DNA of 64,000 nt, from assembly GCA_025266875.1 (NCBI GenBank), contig JALLLT010000012.1:496001-560000 (forward strand), in the 5' to 3' direction. The stretch's first letter is position 1. The number at the start of each line of letters is the position of its first letter. The position numbers and the translations under genes are program-made. Below the pieces are notes generated by a model that saw nothing but the letters and a program-made list of their open reading frames with translations, had not been told where the DNA came from and did not search any database. Source of the stretch: Fennellomyces sp. T-0311. Its lineage: Eukaryota; Mucoromycota; Mucoromycetes; Mucorales; Lichtheimiaceae. Shown here piece after piece: positions 1-9,574 of the stretch.

Positions 1-1
1 A

Positions 2-277
2 CACTTGGCCGGAGCAGCCATCGCGGGCATCGTTAAGCATTGCCAAGTCGACCCTGTCACGGGCATAGACGTGGGCATTGATGGATCGCTGTACGAGTTT
101 TACCCATCCTTCGAAACACGGATTTACGAGGCACTGGCAATCTTGTTACCAGATCATCAGGACGTACGGAAAACTGTACGACTGGGACTTGCCAAAGATG
201 GCAGCGGCGTTGGTGCTGCACTGACTGCATGTGTCGCCTCCGAGATGGAGCATCGCAAGAAGGGAACCATGGCATAA
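2..277 (+). CDS. Hexokinase, C-terminal end (5' part outside window)
   Basis: This is the last 91 codons of a sugar kinase that phosphorylates hexoses at C6 using ATP in the cytosol, the first step of glycolysis. The reading frame is open from the window edge to the TAA stop. The segment GIDGSLYEFYP matches the hexokinase C-terminal motif in which a Gly-x-Asp-Gly-Ser stretch begins the last part of the large domain. LAKDGSGVGAAL is the adenosine-binding signature near the end of all hexokinases. No intron is seen in this part. The tail after the signature (TACVASEMEHRKK) is ordinary. Which isoenzyme it is (glucokinase or hexokinase) cannot be told from the C-terminus. Confidence 0.93.
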   Translation, partial: HLAGAAIAGIVKHCQVDPVTGIDVGIDGSLYEFYPSFETRIYEALAILLPDHQDVRKTVRLGLAKDGSGVGAALTACVASEMEHRKKGTMA

Positions 278-566
278 TAATAGCAGCGCCCCATTATAAA
301 AACACTGCCATGTTTGTATCAATAAATAAGACTGGATCACAAAGTCGGATCAGGGCGACTCCAAAAACCTTTGAAAACATTGTCCAAAAAAGGCAACTTC
401 AGCTTTTGGGTTCTCGATTTCACGTAAAAATAGGACAGCTATCACAATGAGAGCAATAATGGAAGGAGAAAAACAATCGCCTGTGGTCTTAAAGGTATAA
501 TGAGCCAGGAATGGATCGACCGTTTTCTTCTGTTCCTTTGTTCTTTCATTATCGTCCTCCTACGTT

Positions 567-1914
567 ATGGTCAAATCCATTTACATACTTATCTTCTTTG
601 TTCTCGGGCTGATCTCGCGTATCCATGGCTACGTCATTGTTCCAACACCTACTACGGACGATATTAGGCCAAGCATGGCTTCACCCACAGACGCTCCTCT
701 CGTCAAAAAAATGATCGTGAAGCGCGCAAACGTTCAAGAGACGCTCAGCATGTACGGCGATTGGGCGAAAGAGTGCAACTCGGACGATGAGGATGATGGA
801 GAAGGTCACCAAGTGGACGAAAGAGTTCGACAGCTTTGGCGGACTGTCACTGTTTATTGTGGCAACAACCATGTCAAAACAGTGACCAGAACACGCACCG
901 AATATTCCACAGAAACAGCTTCACCCGACGACGATGACGAAGTGAAATGCGACGATCAGTGCTGGAGTGATTATTTGTGGCGTAAGTTAACATTGCTATG
1001 CACGCTGAACAGGCTTCTCATTGTTGTTATGGAAATAGATACCTATGGCTATGGCATTTCTGTTGCCCAGGGCTTCACTGGTATCACCTGCATTATCATT
1101 GGCATGTACTTTTTAATATTTGGCTTCCGTTACTTCCGTCCAACTTTAGGCCTCGTTGGCTTTGTGTTTTTCGGTAAGTTTACATTTGTCTTGCTTTTTT
1201 TTCGCTGACTCTTCGAAATAGCTCTTATGACTTGGGTCGGTCTTGTCAACAATGAACCTGCTAACGGATATCCTCATACCGAAATTGTGTACATTTGCGT
1301 CAGTATTGGTCTTGGCATACTAGGCGGTATCCTATTCATGTTCTTCTACCCTATCGGCTTATACTTTGTGGGTGGTAAGTTGAAACCAATTCAGTTTGCA
1401 CGCTAAAGATAACCAATGCCTCTGAACAGGTTTGGCCGGCTTGTTTTTCGCTGTTTATATCATGTCCTGGCAAGAAAGTTTGGTGATCCAGATTGTAAGT
1501 AAAATACTACTTTACTGCGAAAATAATTGTTTACGTATTTGTCTTTTATAGCAAGTCGCACGGATCTGCTTTATCATTGGAATGGGTGTACTTTTCATTA
1601 TATTGGTGATACTACTGGAAAGTTATACCATTATCTTTTCCACGTCATTCACGGGTGCCTATTTGTTTATTCTGGGCCTGGACTTTTTCGCGCATACCGG
1701 CTTTATCAACGCCTTACTGCTCATATTTGATGGAAATCCCAATCATTACAACGCATACATCATGAACACGCCAGTAATTGTCATGCTGGCATTTGTGGTA
1801 GTGCTCACTTTGTTCTCTATGGGATGGCAGTACTATTGGAACATGATCAAGAACAAGCGCTATTTCGGTATCAATGTAGAGGAAGAAAAACCAGCACCAC
1901 CTCCCGAAAAGTAA
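567..1914 (+). CDS. DUF4203 multi-pass membrane protein
   Basis: Five exons fit: 567-981, 1039-1173, 1222-1374, 1430-1494 and 1552-1914, giving 376 residues. The introns are 48-57 nt with GTAAGT-type donors. An N-terminal hydrophobic signal (residues 1-21) precedes a lumenal or extracellular acidic region of about 120 residues with several cysteines. After it come at least six to seven hydrophobic segments starting at YGISVAQGFTG. The pattern of Gly-rich helices ending in a short charged tail (EEEKPAPPPEK) is that of the DUF4203 family (TM7SF3/TMEM198-like), whose function in fungi is unknown. It probably sits in the secretory pathway or plasma membrane. The gene ends only 88 bp before the large inverted repeat and looks intact. 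Confidence 0.85.
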
Positions 1915-2010
1915 AAAAAAAAAAATCCATAACCTCATCCATTTTCCTATACTCTGTATTTTGTTTATTGCATTATTTCTTTTTATGGCATACTATACAT
2001 TTTTCTATAC

Positions 2011-2159
2011 AGGATGAAATAAAAGTCTTTATTGACGACGCGAATGAACGCGGGCTGATCGCAGCTTTCCGCTCTCGTCTGATCCGGTTGAACAAGGAAA
2101 TGAAAGCCCTATGCGGCATTAGGGGAAAGGAAGTAGTCATGAGGAAGAAAACAATGTAA
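2011..2159 (+). pseudogene. Exon-like coding fragment at the outer end of the left arm
   Basis: Directly after a consensus acceptor (TTTTTCTATACAG) an open frame of 48 codons runs to a TAA. It reads DEIKVFIDDANERG and ends KKTM, with a basic Arg/Lys-rich second half. It looks like the last exon of a gene whose upstream exons are absent. The same fragment sits at the far end of the right arm (20202-20350, minus strand) with three base differences, two of them changing residues (K to R, A to V). The family was not recognised. It could be a host exon caught at the duplication border or the end of another transposon gene. Confidence 0.45.
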
Positions 2160-2275
2160 AAAAACAATAAAAAAGGAAAATGATAAAGTAGAATGGAATA
2201 CAAAGTAAAAGTCGGATGGAAGGGGAACTAATCCGTAAGTATATACTTGTTGGGGATGAAAAAGGGTAGCTTTTT

Positions 2276-3475
2276 TTAAGACGCAACGGGCGATGTGGGT
2301 TGCAGTGACACAGGGGCCGGTGGCTCCATCCATTCGAGAAGGTCTCTTCCATGCTGGTCGAGTGGCACATATCCTTGTCGGTGATCTGGGTTGCAATGCT
2401 TGTTTAGGGTTTCCAAGATGGCACATAGCTGCGGCCATTTGGATATCCAGTAGTTCCGAGCAGCTTGTGATCTAGGCGGCTTTTTCGGTAAGCGGTTGAG
2501 AAGGTATGAGATGGGTTCGTCGATATCGTACGGCAGGTTGAGTGTGCTGTGGATCGAGAAACATGCGATCAGATGTCGAGGGTTCATACCAGAAGGGTGA
2601 TGGCAACGTGAGCATGGTGTGGGTTTACCGCTCGGGAGCCAGCCAAGACGATAGGGAATGCACCTCATGCGTTCAGCGGAGGACATGGGTAGCCATAGGA
2701 TTGGATCGATTTCAGGTTTTTTACGGCAGGCGTTGAGTAGTTTACTACCCCTTTTTCTGCATCGGAGCTCGTGTTGGTCTTGCAGATAGGTTTGGATTGC
2801 TGCCTTTAGTTCTTTGTCCGTAGTTTCTGCTTGTGGTCGAGCCAGTGTGGTCCATATGCGATTTGATGATTTCAGTGTTGTCCAGCTATGCTTCCCTCTT
2901 CGTGTCAGTTTGGGGAGCATAACATGCAGTAAGGTATCTGGTAAGAGGTTATGAGCGCGAACCAGGAATTTGGCTTGCAGTGCTGCAATTCGGTCAGCCA
3001 TGGGCGGAAGCCTGGCCATATGGAGCATCACAGCGGTCGTACTCCAATTGACCGAAGTATTTGCATGCTGTTTAGTGCGGCTACGGCATTTTGCTGAGCC
3101 AGTACGTCCTGGTCGATGTACCCCTCTGTGTTAAACGGAATCCCTAGGTATGTGACGGTAGATGCTCGTGGTAGCTCAACGCCGTATATTTGGACTGTGG
3201 TGTTTTCTGGCGGGTCTTGCTCGACTAGTACAGCACATTTGCTGGGATTCCACCGATATCCCAAATCATTGCCGTGCTGTTCACATGCAGTTAAGAGTGC
3301 TGGCATCATTTGCCAGTTGCCAATGAGCGCCACATCATCGGCGTGTAATAGGCAGTTAATCCATGGTGGTGCCTGAAAGTCACTTTCGGTGTGCTGTGTC
3401 AGTTGCATCTCCACATCGCGAAGAAAGGAGGGTAATGGATTAATATAGTAAGAATATAGTGTAGCGGAAAACGTA
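2276..3475 (-). pseudogene. LINE reverse transcriptase C-terminal half (left arm), broken
   Basis: This is the distal part of a non-LTR retrotransposon ORF2, read on the minus strand. The palm motif appears as LLHADDVALIG, a variant of (F/Y)xDD with both catalytic aspartates kept, followed by the NPSKCAVLV and VTYLGIPF strands of the thumb-side palm. A frame change near 3030 separates this from a 251-residue tail. That tail carries a Cys-Cys-His-Cys element (CSRCHHPSGMNPRHLIAC) of the kind found at the end of many LINE ORF2 proteins. Everything upstream of SATLYSYYINPLP (fingers and first palm motifs) is missing and replaced by a nested DNA transposon. It cannot be active. The copy at 18886-20085 has the same defects. 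Confidence 0.85.
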
Positions 3476-4234
3476 CGGTAGAACCCCGCTTTTTGCATCA
3501 AGCTTGGGCGAAAACTCGCTCAACACTGAAGAGAATTGCACACCCCACTTTTTGCACTTTGCACTCCCAAAATTGGGATGTGCAATTTACCGCTTATATT
3601 GTGTTTGCATATATTTGACTGCTGATAACAAGATTCGAACAGAGTAACTTTATCTAGGACACTTGGCAGAGGTATACAGATCTTTATTTTTTGAAGAAAG
3701 AGGTCAGAACCGATTGGTTCGCCTGGCTCTTCTTACGAAAATCATCGCGTACTTTCCGCAAGTCATCTTTGAGTTTTCCATATTCTAGTTCATTCAAAAC
3801 ACCAAATGTACTATCGATTATACTGGCTTTTTCTTTATATGTGTACTCTGGTATAAAAGAAACAACGGTATCCTGCTGATGAGATTCATCGCTTCATTTT
3901 GCGGAAGTTTCATTTGCAAGCTTCCTTGGGGATAGTACTGACAATTCCAGCGATCGATTATGGCTTCCTTATACTTTGGTATGTTTCTAAGTTGGCATTT
4001 GGATGACATGTTTGATAACGGAAAAAAGAATAAGCAAATAAATAAGTTCCGTCAAGATGCACAAGCTTATATTGTAGCACAGTTAGCTATATACTATATC
4101 CTATTGGCTGATAGAAACTAATGGATATTATATTTTCCACCATGTAGCAACCTCACTTTTTGCAACCCCCCCCCCGCTTTTTGCACTTTTTTTTTTCACT
4201 GAAAACTCCCTGTGCAAAAAGCGGGGTTCCACTG
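3476..4234 (-). mobile_element. Nested pogo/Tigger-like DNA transposon remnant (left arm)
   Basis: An element of about 759 bp is bounded by inverted termini. The right end reads as CAGTGGAACCCCGCTTTTTG (reverse strand) and the left end starts CGGTAGAACCCCGCTTTTTG. The left flank shows a TA target dinucleotide; the right flank is AA, so one side has changed. Inside, on the minus strand, a fragment ends in LTSFFKK then stop, preceded by a Lys/Asp-rich helix. This resembles the very C-terminus of pogo/Tigger (CENP-B-like) transposases. The catalytic domain is gone. It lies between the endonuclease and reverse transcriptase parts of the LINE. Confidence 0.7.
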
Positions 4235-4236
4235 AA

Positions 4237-4928
4237 ATCATGGAATGGTCAGTCCAGAAAATCGATTTCCGGAGAAGAGCTGACGCTATACAGCAATTCC
4301 GGCAGAAACACATAGTCGATGGATGAGAAAGACGACAAATCAGCGGTCGAGCGCCAGGTTGGAATATAGCGTTGTCGAGGGTCACCAGGTGTCATCACGT
4401 TGACAAAATGTTCGGCTAAAAAATCGCGCCATGACACTGGCGCCTTACCAAATGAAGAATCATTCCGTTCATATGAGTAGTTGAAGTCACCCAGAACTAT
4501 ACTCTGTTCGAGGGGCGATGATAGCTCTGCGGATTGCGTAAGTGAAAGCATAGTGTCACGCAGGAAAGCGTGTCGTTCACCGGCATTTGCTGGTGCATAT
4601 ATATTCAGAATGTAGTAAGGGTCGAAGGCATTATTGGTGTGAATGACTTTGGCCCATAACCCTCGTCCTTGTTGGACGGAACGTATAAGGCCGAAACGAA
4701 TAGAAGGTGTAAAGCTAACGATGCCGCATTCGTAACTTCATATACTGTGTGCAGGATGAAGTTGGCTGGAAAGAATGAAATCTGGTTCATCACCTGGAAT
4801 GCGTGTTTCTTGCATGGCGAGGATGTGTAGAGCTTGTTGTCGTAGTGTTGATAAGTATTGTGATTGTTTTTGTGTGTCGCCACCTTTCCTGAGTGACGTG
4901 CATTGAGTGTTGCGATATTGATTTTCAT
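4237..4928 (-). pseudogene. LINE apurinic-like endonuclease domain (left arm), frameshifted
   Basis: This is the N-terminal domain of LINE ORF2, an exonuclease-endonuclease-phosphatase fold that nicks target DNA to prime reverse transcription. Visible signatures in order are ATLNAR near the start, MQETRIP with the catalytic glutamate, VLGDFNYS with the Asp-x-Asn pair, SSIDYVFLP, and TDHSM as the last catalytic Asp-His. The pieces lie in more than one frame, so at least two frameshifts break it. It ends right at the border of the nested transposon. The mirrored copy is at 17433-18124 with the same frame breaks. Confidence 0.85.
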
Positions 4929-5119
4929 TAAAATAAAATGGGAGTTTCACTTACAAAAAGGCCCCTCTTCAGCCTCTGCATTACCAGGGGATACGATGTG
5001 GTACGCAATATGAGGTTGAAGAGGAGCGGCTCTGGAGGCACTGGTCTTATCCATGGGATGATCTTAAAGACTTTAAAGTAGGTTCTGAAGGTATGACTCG
5101 CCTGAAGTTCGCTCCTTTG

Positions 5120-6460
5120 TCATGGATTGAGTGACACGAACATTGAGTCTGGAGCATCGGACACCATCATGACGGTGTATCCTTCCTCATCGAGGTCAAC
5201 AAGGAGGGCTGTGATTTCGGCGATGCGGGCTGCTTCTTTTCCCTTTTGGCTGGACTTGTTGGTTGTAGAGGACTGGCTGGGACCATTGTCCTCGTCGGCG
5301 GGTATGATGTTGGGTGCGTGTTTCGAGGCTGCGGTGCCTTGCTCTTGACTCTTGGAGGAGTCGATCTTGGTGGTCGATGCAGCAGGTGCTGCTGATGTAG
5401 ATGGTGCTACTGGTTCTACTGGTGCTACGGGAGCAGTTGCCACTGTGGTGACTGGTGTCTCAGCGACAAGCTCTGCCTATTGCTTTGGATCTTCAGGCTT
5501 TTCGGTGTAGAGGTGTGCTGGAAGGCGAATTATATTGGCGCTCTGGCCGCCATCATTCATTGCTGCGTCTGTGGCTGTGCGACGTTGCTCATCCTTCTGG
5601 TGTTTTTGGATGCTCTTGGTTTTTGACTTAGATATAGTTGATTGGTGGTCTGCGGCTTTTTTCGCTTGTTTTTCTTTTTTGGTGGGGACAGTAACGAGCA
5701 ATGTGTCCGCACCGGCCACAGTTGAAGCACCCTTGGACTGGTCTTTTTTTACAGTCTCAATCTTATAACCGTTGTCGTGACAGTAACGACAATAATCACC
5801 CATGTCTTGCCATACCGCATAGAATTCTCGTTCACTAGATCCAATTTTACCATATGCCACCCGGTGGGTGAGATCCTTTAGCAAAGAGTCATCTTCATCG
5901 TTGACCAATACAGCACATCCATTGCCCTGAAATCAACCACCAGCCGCCCGGTACAGACTTAGATGCATTGCTGTGCCGAAGTGCGAGAGGGCGGTGCGTA
6001 GCCCGATTTCCAGATCTATAATGGGCAACCTACTCTTATTTGGAGGAAGGGATCGAACAACTGGATAGTAGTTGTCCCTGACCCAAATTCACTTTTCCAA
6101 GACCATAGAACATGAAGCTTCAGTAGGGAATGTCATTTCATACAATTGACGTCCTTTCTCCTTATGAGGGATCATCCCGATGGCCAGATCCCAATTACGT
6201 ACTAGTTCACATGCCGCCTCTTCCTTCACAAGTTGAGTGGAGACGTCGAAGAAAACGCTGAAATCCTCGGTAACTTGGCGCAGAAGTTACGGTGCTGAAA
6301 CCTGTCCGATAGAAGAAACTGCCAGGAGATGTTCACGGGCTTCCGGAGATACGTATTCAGTCAACGGAGTCATAAGTTGCTCCTTGCCGCTGCGGTGTAC
6401 GGCAACACTAGCGACTTGAGCACACGTGAAAGGAGCCGGAGGAGGGGTACCATCGTCCAT
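5120..6460 (-). pseudogene. LINE ORF1 (gag-like) with zinc knuckle (left arm), broken
   Basis: This is the RNA-binding protein ORF of the LINE, read on the minus strand from an ATG just downstream (in LINE sense) of the minisatellite. In-frame stops are present; in the right-arm copy they lie at 16072, 16270 and 16426. A frameshift later moves the frame so that a CCHC knuckle, CFNCGRCGHIARYC (C-x2-C-x4-H-x4-C), becomes readable. The C-terminal third is rich in Ala, Pro, Ser and Thr. Such proteins coat LINE RNA. The three stops and the frameshift mean it is dead, and both arms share them. Confidence 0.8.
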
Positions 6461-6584
6461 AGCTGTTGGTGATGTCGGTGTCGAGTCATTCGTCGACGAT
6501 TGGTTGCGATTATCGATTGCTGCGTTGGACCACCTATATTAGGTGGCCTGAGTCGGCTTGAGAAATTAGCGGAGAAACCCATTA

Positions 6585-7231
6585 AAGACTTGCATCGCTT
6601 CACCCAACGCTTGCATCACCTCACCAAAGACCTGCATCACCTCACCAAAGGCCTGCATCACCTCACCAAAGGCCTGCATCGCTTCACCCAACGCTTGCAT
6701 CACCTCGCCAAAGGCTTGCATCACCTCACCAAAGGCTTGCATCGCTTCACCCAACGCTTGCATCACCTCACCAAAGACTTGCATCGCTTACCAAAGACCT
6801 GCATCACCTCACCAAAGGCCTGCATCACCTCACCAAAGACCTGCATCACCTCACCAAAGGCTTGCATCACCTCACCAAAGGCTTGCATCGCTTCACCCAA
6901 CGCTTGCATCACCTCACCAAAGACTTGCATCGCTTACCAAAGACCTGCATCACCTCACCAAAGGCCTGCATCACCTCACCAAAGACCTGCATCACCTCAC
7001 CAAAGGCTTGCATCGCTTCACCCAACGCTTGCATCACCTCACCAAAGACTTGCATCGCTTACCAAAGACCTGCATCACCTCACCAAAGGCCTGCATCACC
7101 TCACCAAAGACCTGCATCACCTCACCAAAGGCCTGCATCACCTCACCAAAGGCCTGCATCGCTTCACCCAACGCTTGCATCACCTCATCAAAGGCCTGCA
7201 TCACCTCGCCAAAGGCTTGCATCGCTTCGCG
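6585..7231. repeat. 21-bp minisatellite, long allele (left arm), about 31 units
   Basis: This is a head-to-tail array with consensus CTGCATCACCTCACCAAAGG plus one base. Variants include TGCATCGCTTCACCCAACG and three shorter 20-bp units containing CGCTTACCAAAG. As 21 is divisible by three, the array is open in several frames and would encode heptads such as LHHLTKG or MQAFGEV; this is probably incidental. In the LINE reading direction it lies just upstream of ORF1. The right-arm array is 417 bp shorter. Confidence 0.95.
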
Positions 7232-8168
7232 AAACTAAGACAGTGATCATAAAGCACGATGCACGAATGTAAAACGAACGCACCGCTAAAGCGTCACTGA
7301 TTACTCGTGGTATAGTCAATTAGCGCCTCCAAAATCGGTTGGATCCATGCTATCGAGTGTCCACAGGGTGTTTTCGTGGGCTTTAGATTTGCTGATATGT
7401 GTATCGAACAACCCAACAGCTGCGGGACGGAGGTTGGTGTTGTGAGTATACTATCTATCTCCTTACTCTCTTTCAAGTCATAGTGCAAGCCTTGTTTTTT
7501 CGCCTTAAAAAGGAGGGATACGGATTAATAAGGGAATATGTCAAAGAAAAGAACAGAAGTAAGGATACCATGGAGATGAGGTTGGATGAATTCCTGCTGG
7601 TGATGAAGAAGTGTTGTTATAATGGATCCTCTCTTGTGCGTTGATTAGAAGGTTGGAAATGTGCCTCTTTAAAGGTATTGCTTTATAGACTCCAATTCGC
7701 ATGTACCTTGACTGAAAAAGTTGATTGATCGTGTAGAACAGCATATGTGCTGAATGCTACCCGTGTCGAATGGGTTTTGTGAATCATGGTATCAACGCCG
7801 CATTCGCCACTATTGTTACAGCCCATCAAGCAACTATTACCTTTGGAACCTAATTGCGATGCACATCTTGGCTGATGGCCAAAAGTTCTCACATCTGGAA
7901 AGAATGTTCAGAAAGTCCTCAGAGAATTCCTGAGACCTAGTATCTTCGTTTTACACTGGTATTGAATACACGTTTTACATACTTTGTGACATTTCTGAAT
8001 ACGTTTAGGATAAAAAGGGATTTTTACGTATTCGATATGGTCCGAGTAAGCTCATTTATTAGTTAGATATAGTGTATGTATTGCAGATTGATGCTTCTTG
8101 TTTATTTACATTGTAAAAGGAATCTAATATAGTAACTTCAGAATTTTCTTTTGAATTTTCGTACGTTT

Positions 8169-8381
8169 TTAGCAAGGTCCCCTTTCCAAATGCCGTACAA
8201 ACTCTGAAGGATGAATGTCGGGAGGGAGTACATACTTTGCTGCTCGATCCGTGGTGGATCCTTTGAGCTGCTGGCGTAAAATGAGGCCAAGTTCTTTATT
8301 ATATGGTTGACATACGTAGTGAAGGTACATCCATTCAATGTCGCCATCACGATGCGCGGTATCAAAGAGAATGAGGCGATA
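8169..8381 (-). pseudogene. Orphan coding fragment (left arm)
   Basis: A 70-codon open stretch ends in a stop and contains RLILFDTAHRDGDIEWMYLH and, later, LPPDIHPSEFVRHLERG. The amino-acid make-up (Trp, Tyr, His, balanced charge) looks like real protein rather than chance translation, but no start codon or upstream exon was found. The mirrored copy is at 14397-14609. I do not recognise the family; a transposon-encoded protein is the likeliest origin given its setting. Confidence 0.35.
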
Positions 8382-8589
8382 GATAGATATAGTAGTACTT
8401 TATATATATATATCTGAGAATAAAGCGCGGCACGGGAGACTAAACCCACAACCGAATCCGGAGTGGCGGCAACTAGGAATTTCGTAGACTCGGTGGCCTA
8501 CATGCAATGATCCATGTACAGTTGGACTTATAACGTTAAAAGAATCTCGTCATATCGGTGTCTCGCACAAACCACTGGAATGAAAGCCA

Positions 8590-8925
8590 ATGGGCGATGA
8601 TATTCGACGGTTACATATCGATAAAATCCTCAAGCGGAACATAAAGCAAGCTATATATCACATGACTCTACTTGATACTAACTACTTGCTTAAAAGTGCT
8701 ATACTCAAAAAGAAAGCAGGAAATGACTTGGAGGTGAAGGAGATATTCGGGAAACGTGGTCATCTGCTGTCGTATATTAAAGAAAGCAAGAAATGCGTTA
8801 CTCGCACAACAATCCCAAGCTTATCCAAAGCCAGCCTTTTTGATACTGTACAGTGGCGAAGTCAGATTATAAGATTAGTAGCCCTGTTCTTTCTGACACC
8901 TGCCAGCCTAGTGTACTGTTCTTAG
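8590..8925 (+). CDS. Hypothetical 111-residue ORF (left arm)
   Basis: An ATG-started ORF with a lysine-rich N-terminal half (IDKILKRNIKQA, ILKKKAGNDLEVKEIFGKRG) and a hydrophobic C-terminal stretch that may form one membrane helix (LVALFFLTPASLVYC). It is identical in the right arm (13853-14188, minus). Nothing shows that it is expressed. It may be a fragment of a decayed element. Confidence 0.25.
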   Translation: MGDDIRRLHIDKILKRNIKQAIYHMTLLDTNYLLKSAILKKKAGNDLEVKEIFGKRGHLLSYIKESKKCVTRTTIPSLSKASLFDTVQWRSQIIRLVALFFLTPASLVYCS

Positions 8926-9039
8926 GATCATTTCAAGAAAAAAAGGACGAGTTTAATGGTGAACGAGACGGTACCCATATATGAGCACGAGACATTGGAA
9001 GAGGATGCTTCGGATAACGAGCTACGCAAGTTGTCTCGG

Positions 9040-9574
9040 CTGCATACTAGATTATATTCAGAAACAAGCAGACCATCTTTGTCTTATGCATGCCCAGTAA
9101 TAAATCCACTTTGTAATTAACGTGCTCTCGCTCATAAAAACTGATGTGCCCGTATGATAGATAACGGTGTTTGCATGGTTAGTACAGAAAAAAAATACAA
9201 AGCACAGATTTTATTTATATAAGCTTAAAGTGAAAACGAGAAAGGAGGAGAGTGCTGATTGGTGGCGTTGTGTACCAGAGCATCCACCATGATAATGACG
9301 CTGCATTATTTCTCACATCACCTATTATAATTGAAGAAGGTAATCACGAAGCGGTTCTTATTGCCTGGTATGCATAAGATAAAATGGGGCTTTTTGTTTC
9401 AAAATATGATACATGCAGCCATATCAAATCCCATCCAACCACATCACGTTGCTATTGATAGAGCTCGGTATTCTTTTCGTTGATGCATAACTTGTGAAGC
9501 AAAACGCCTTGATACTGCCGGAATGCTCATAGGGTATATCATCATGGCCATATATTGCTGTGCACTTATCAATA
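9040..9574. other. Spacer, left part: no gene seen
   Basis: Unique sequence between the inner edge of the left arm and the Tc1/mariner element. No ORF of interest, no repeat and no RNA gene was seen. Confidence 0.5.

Larger units (their letters stand above)
2003..9039 (+). repeat. Left arm of large inverted duplication
   Basis: This arm is the reverse complement of 13739-20358. Outside the minisatellite the mapping is exact: left plus right coordinate equals 22361 from the outer edge to the array, and 22778 from the array to the inner edge. All open frames of 60 codons or more seen in one arm reappear at the mirrored place with the same protein. The homology stops at the inner edge after GTTGTCTCGG and at the outer edge near TTTCTATACAGGATG, where a few single-base differences appear. 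No target-site duplication or terminal repeat of a whole mobile unit was seen at the outer ends. Confidence 0.97.
7260..9039. other. Unrecognised inner part of the left arm
   Basis: This is about 1.8 kb between the minisatellite and the inner edge of the arm. It holds short ORFs of 60-110 codons on both strands with no family likeness that I can name. Two are worth noting and are listed for the arms separately: a 70-codon fragment at 8169-8381 (minus) and a 111-codon ORF at 8590-8925 (plus). A short (AT)n run sits near 8401. It may be the remains of another transposon. Confidence 0.5.

Noticed and set aside
3600..3660. tRNA gene from a GTTCGAATCTTG box-B-like string
   Set aside because: No A box or cloverleaf could be paired; the string lies inside the degenerate pogo-like element.
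6585..7231. CRISPR array
   Set aside because: Units are contiguous, without spacers, and the genome is eukaryotic.
6500..7246. A 248-codon ORF of heptad repeats (LHHLTKG) across the minisatellite
   Set aside because: The unit length of 21 bp keeps several frames open on both strands; the ORF only follows the array, changes frame at 20-bp units and has no conserved start. Treated as non-coding.
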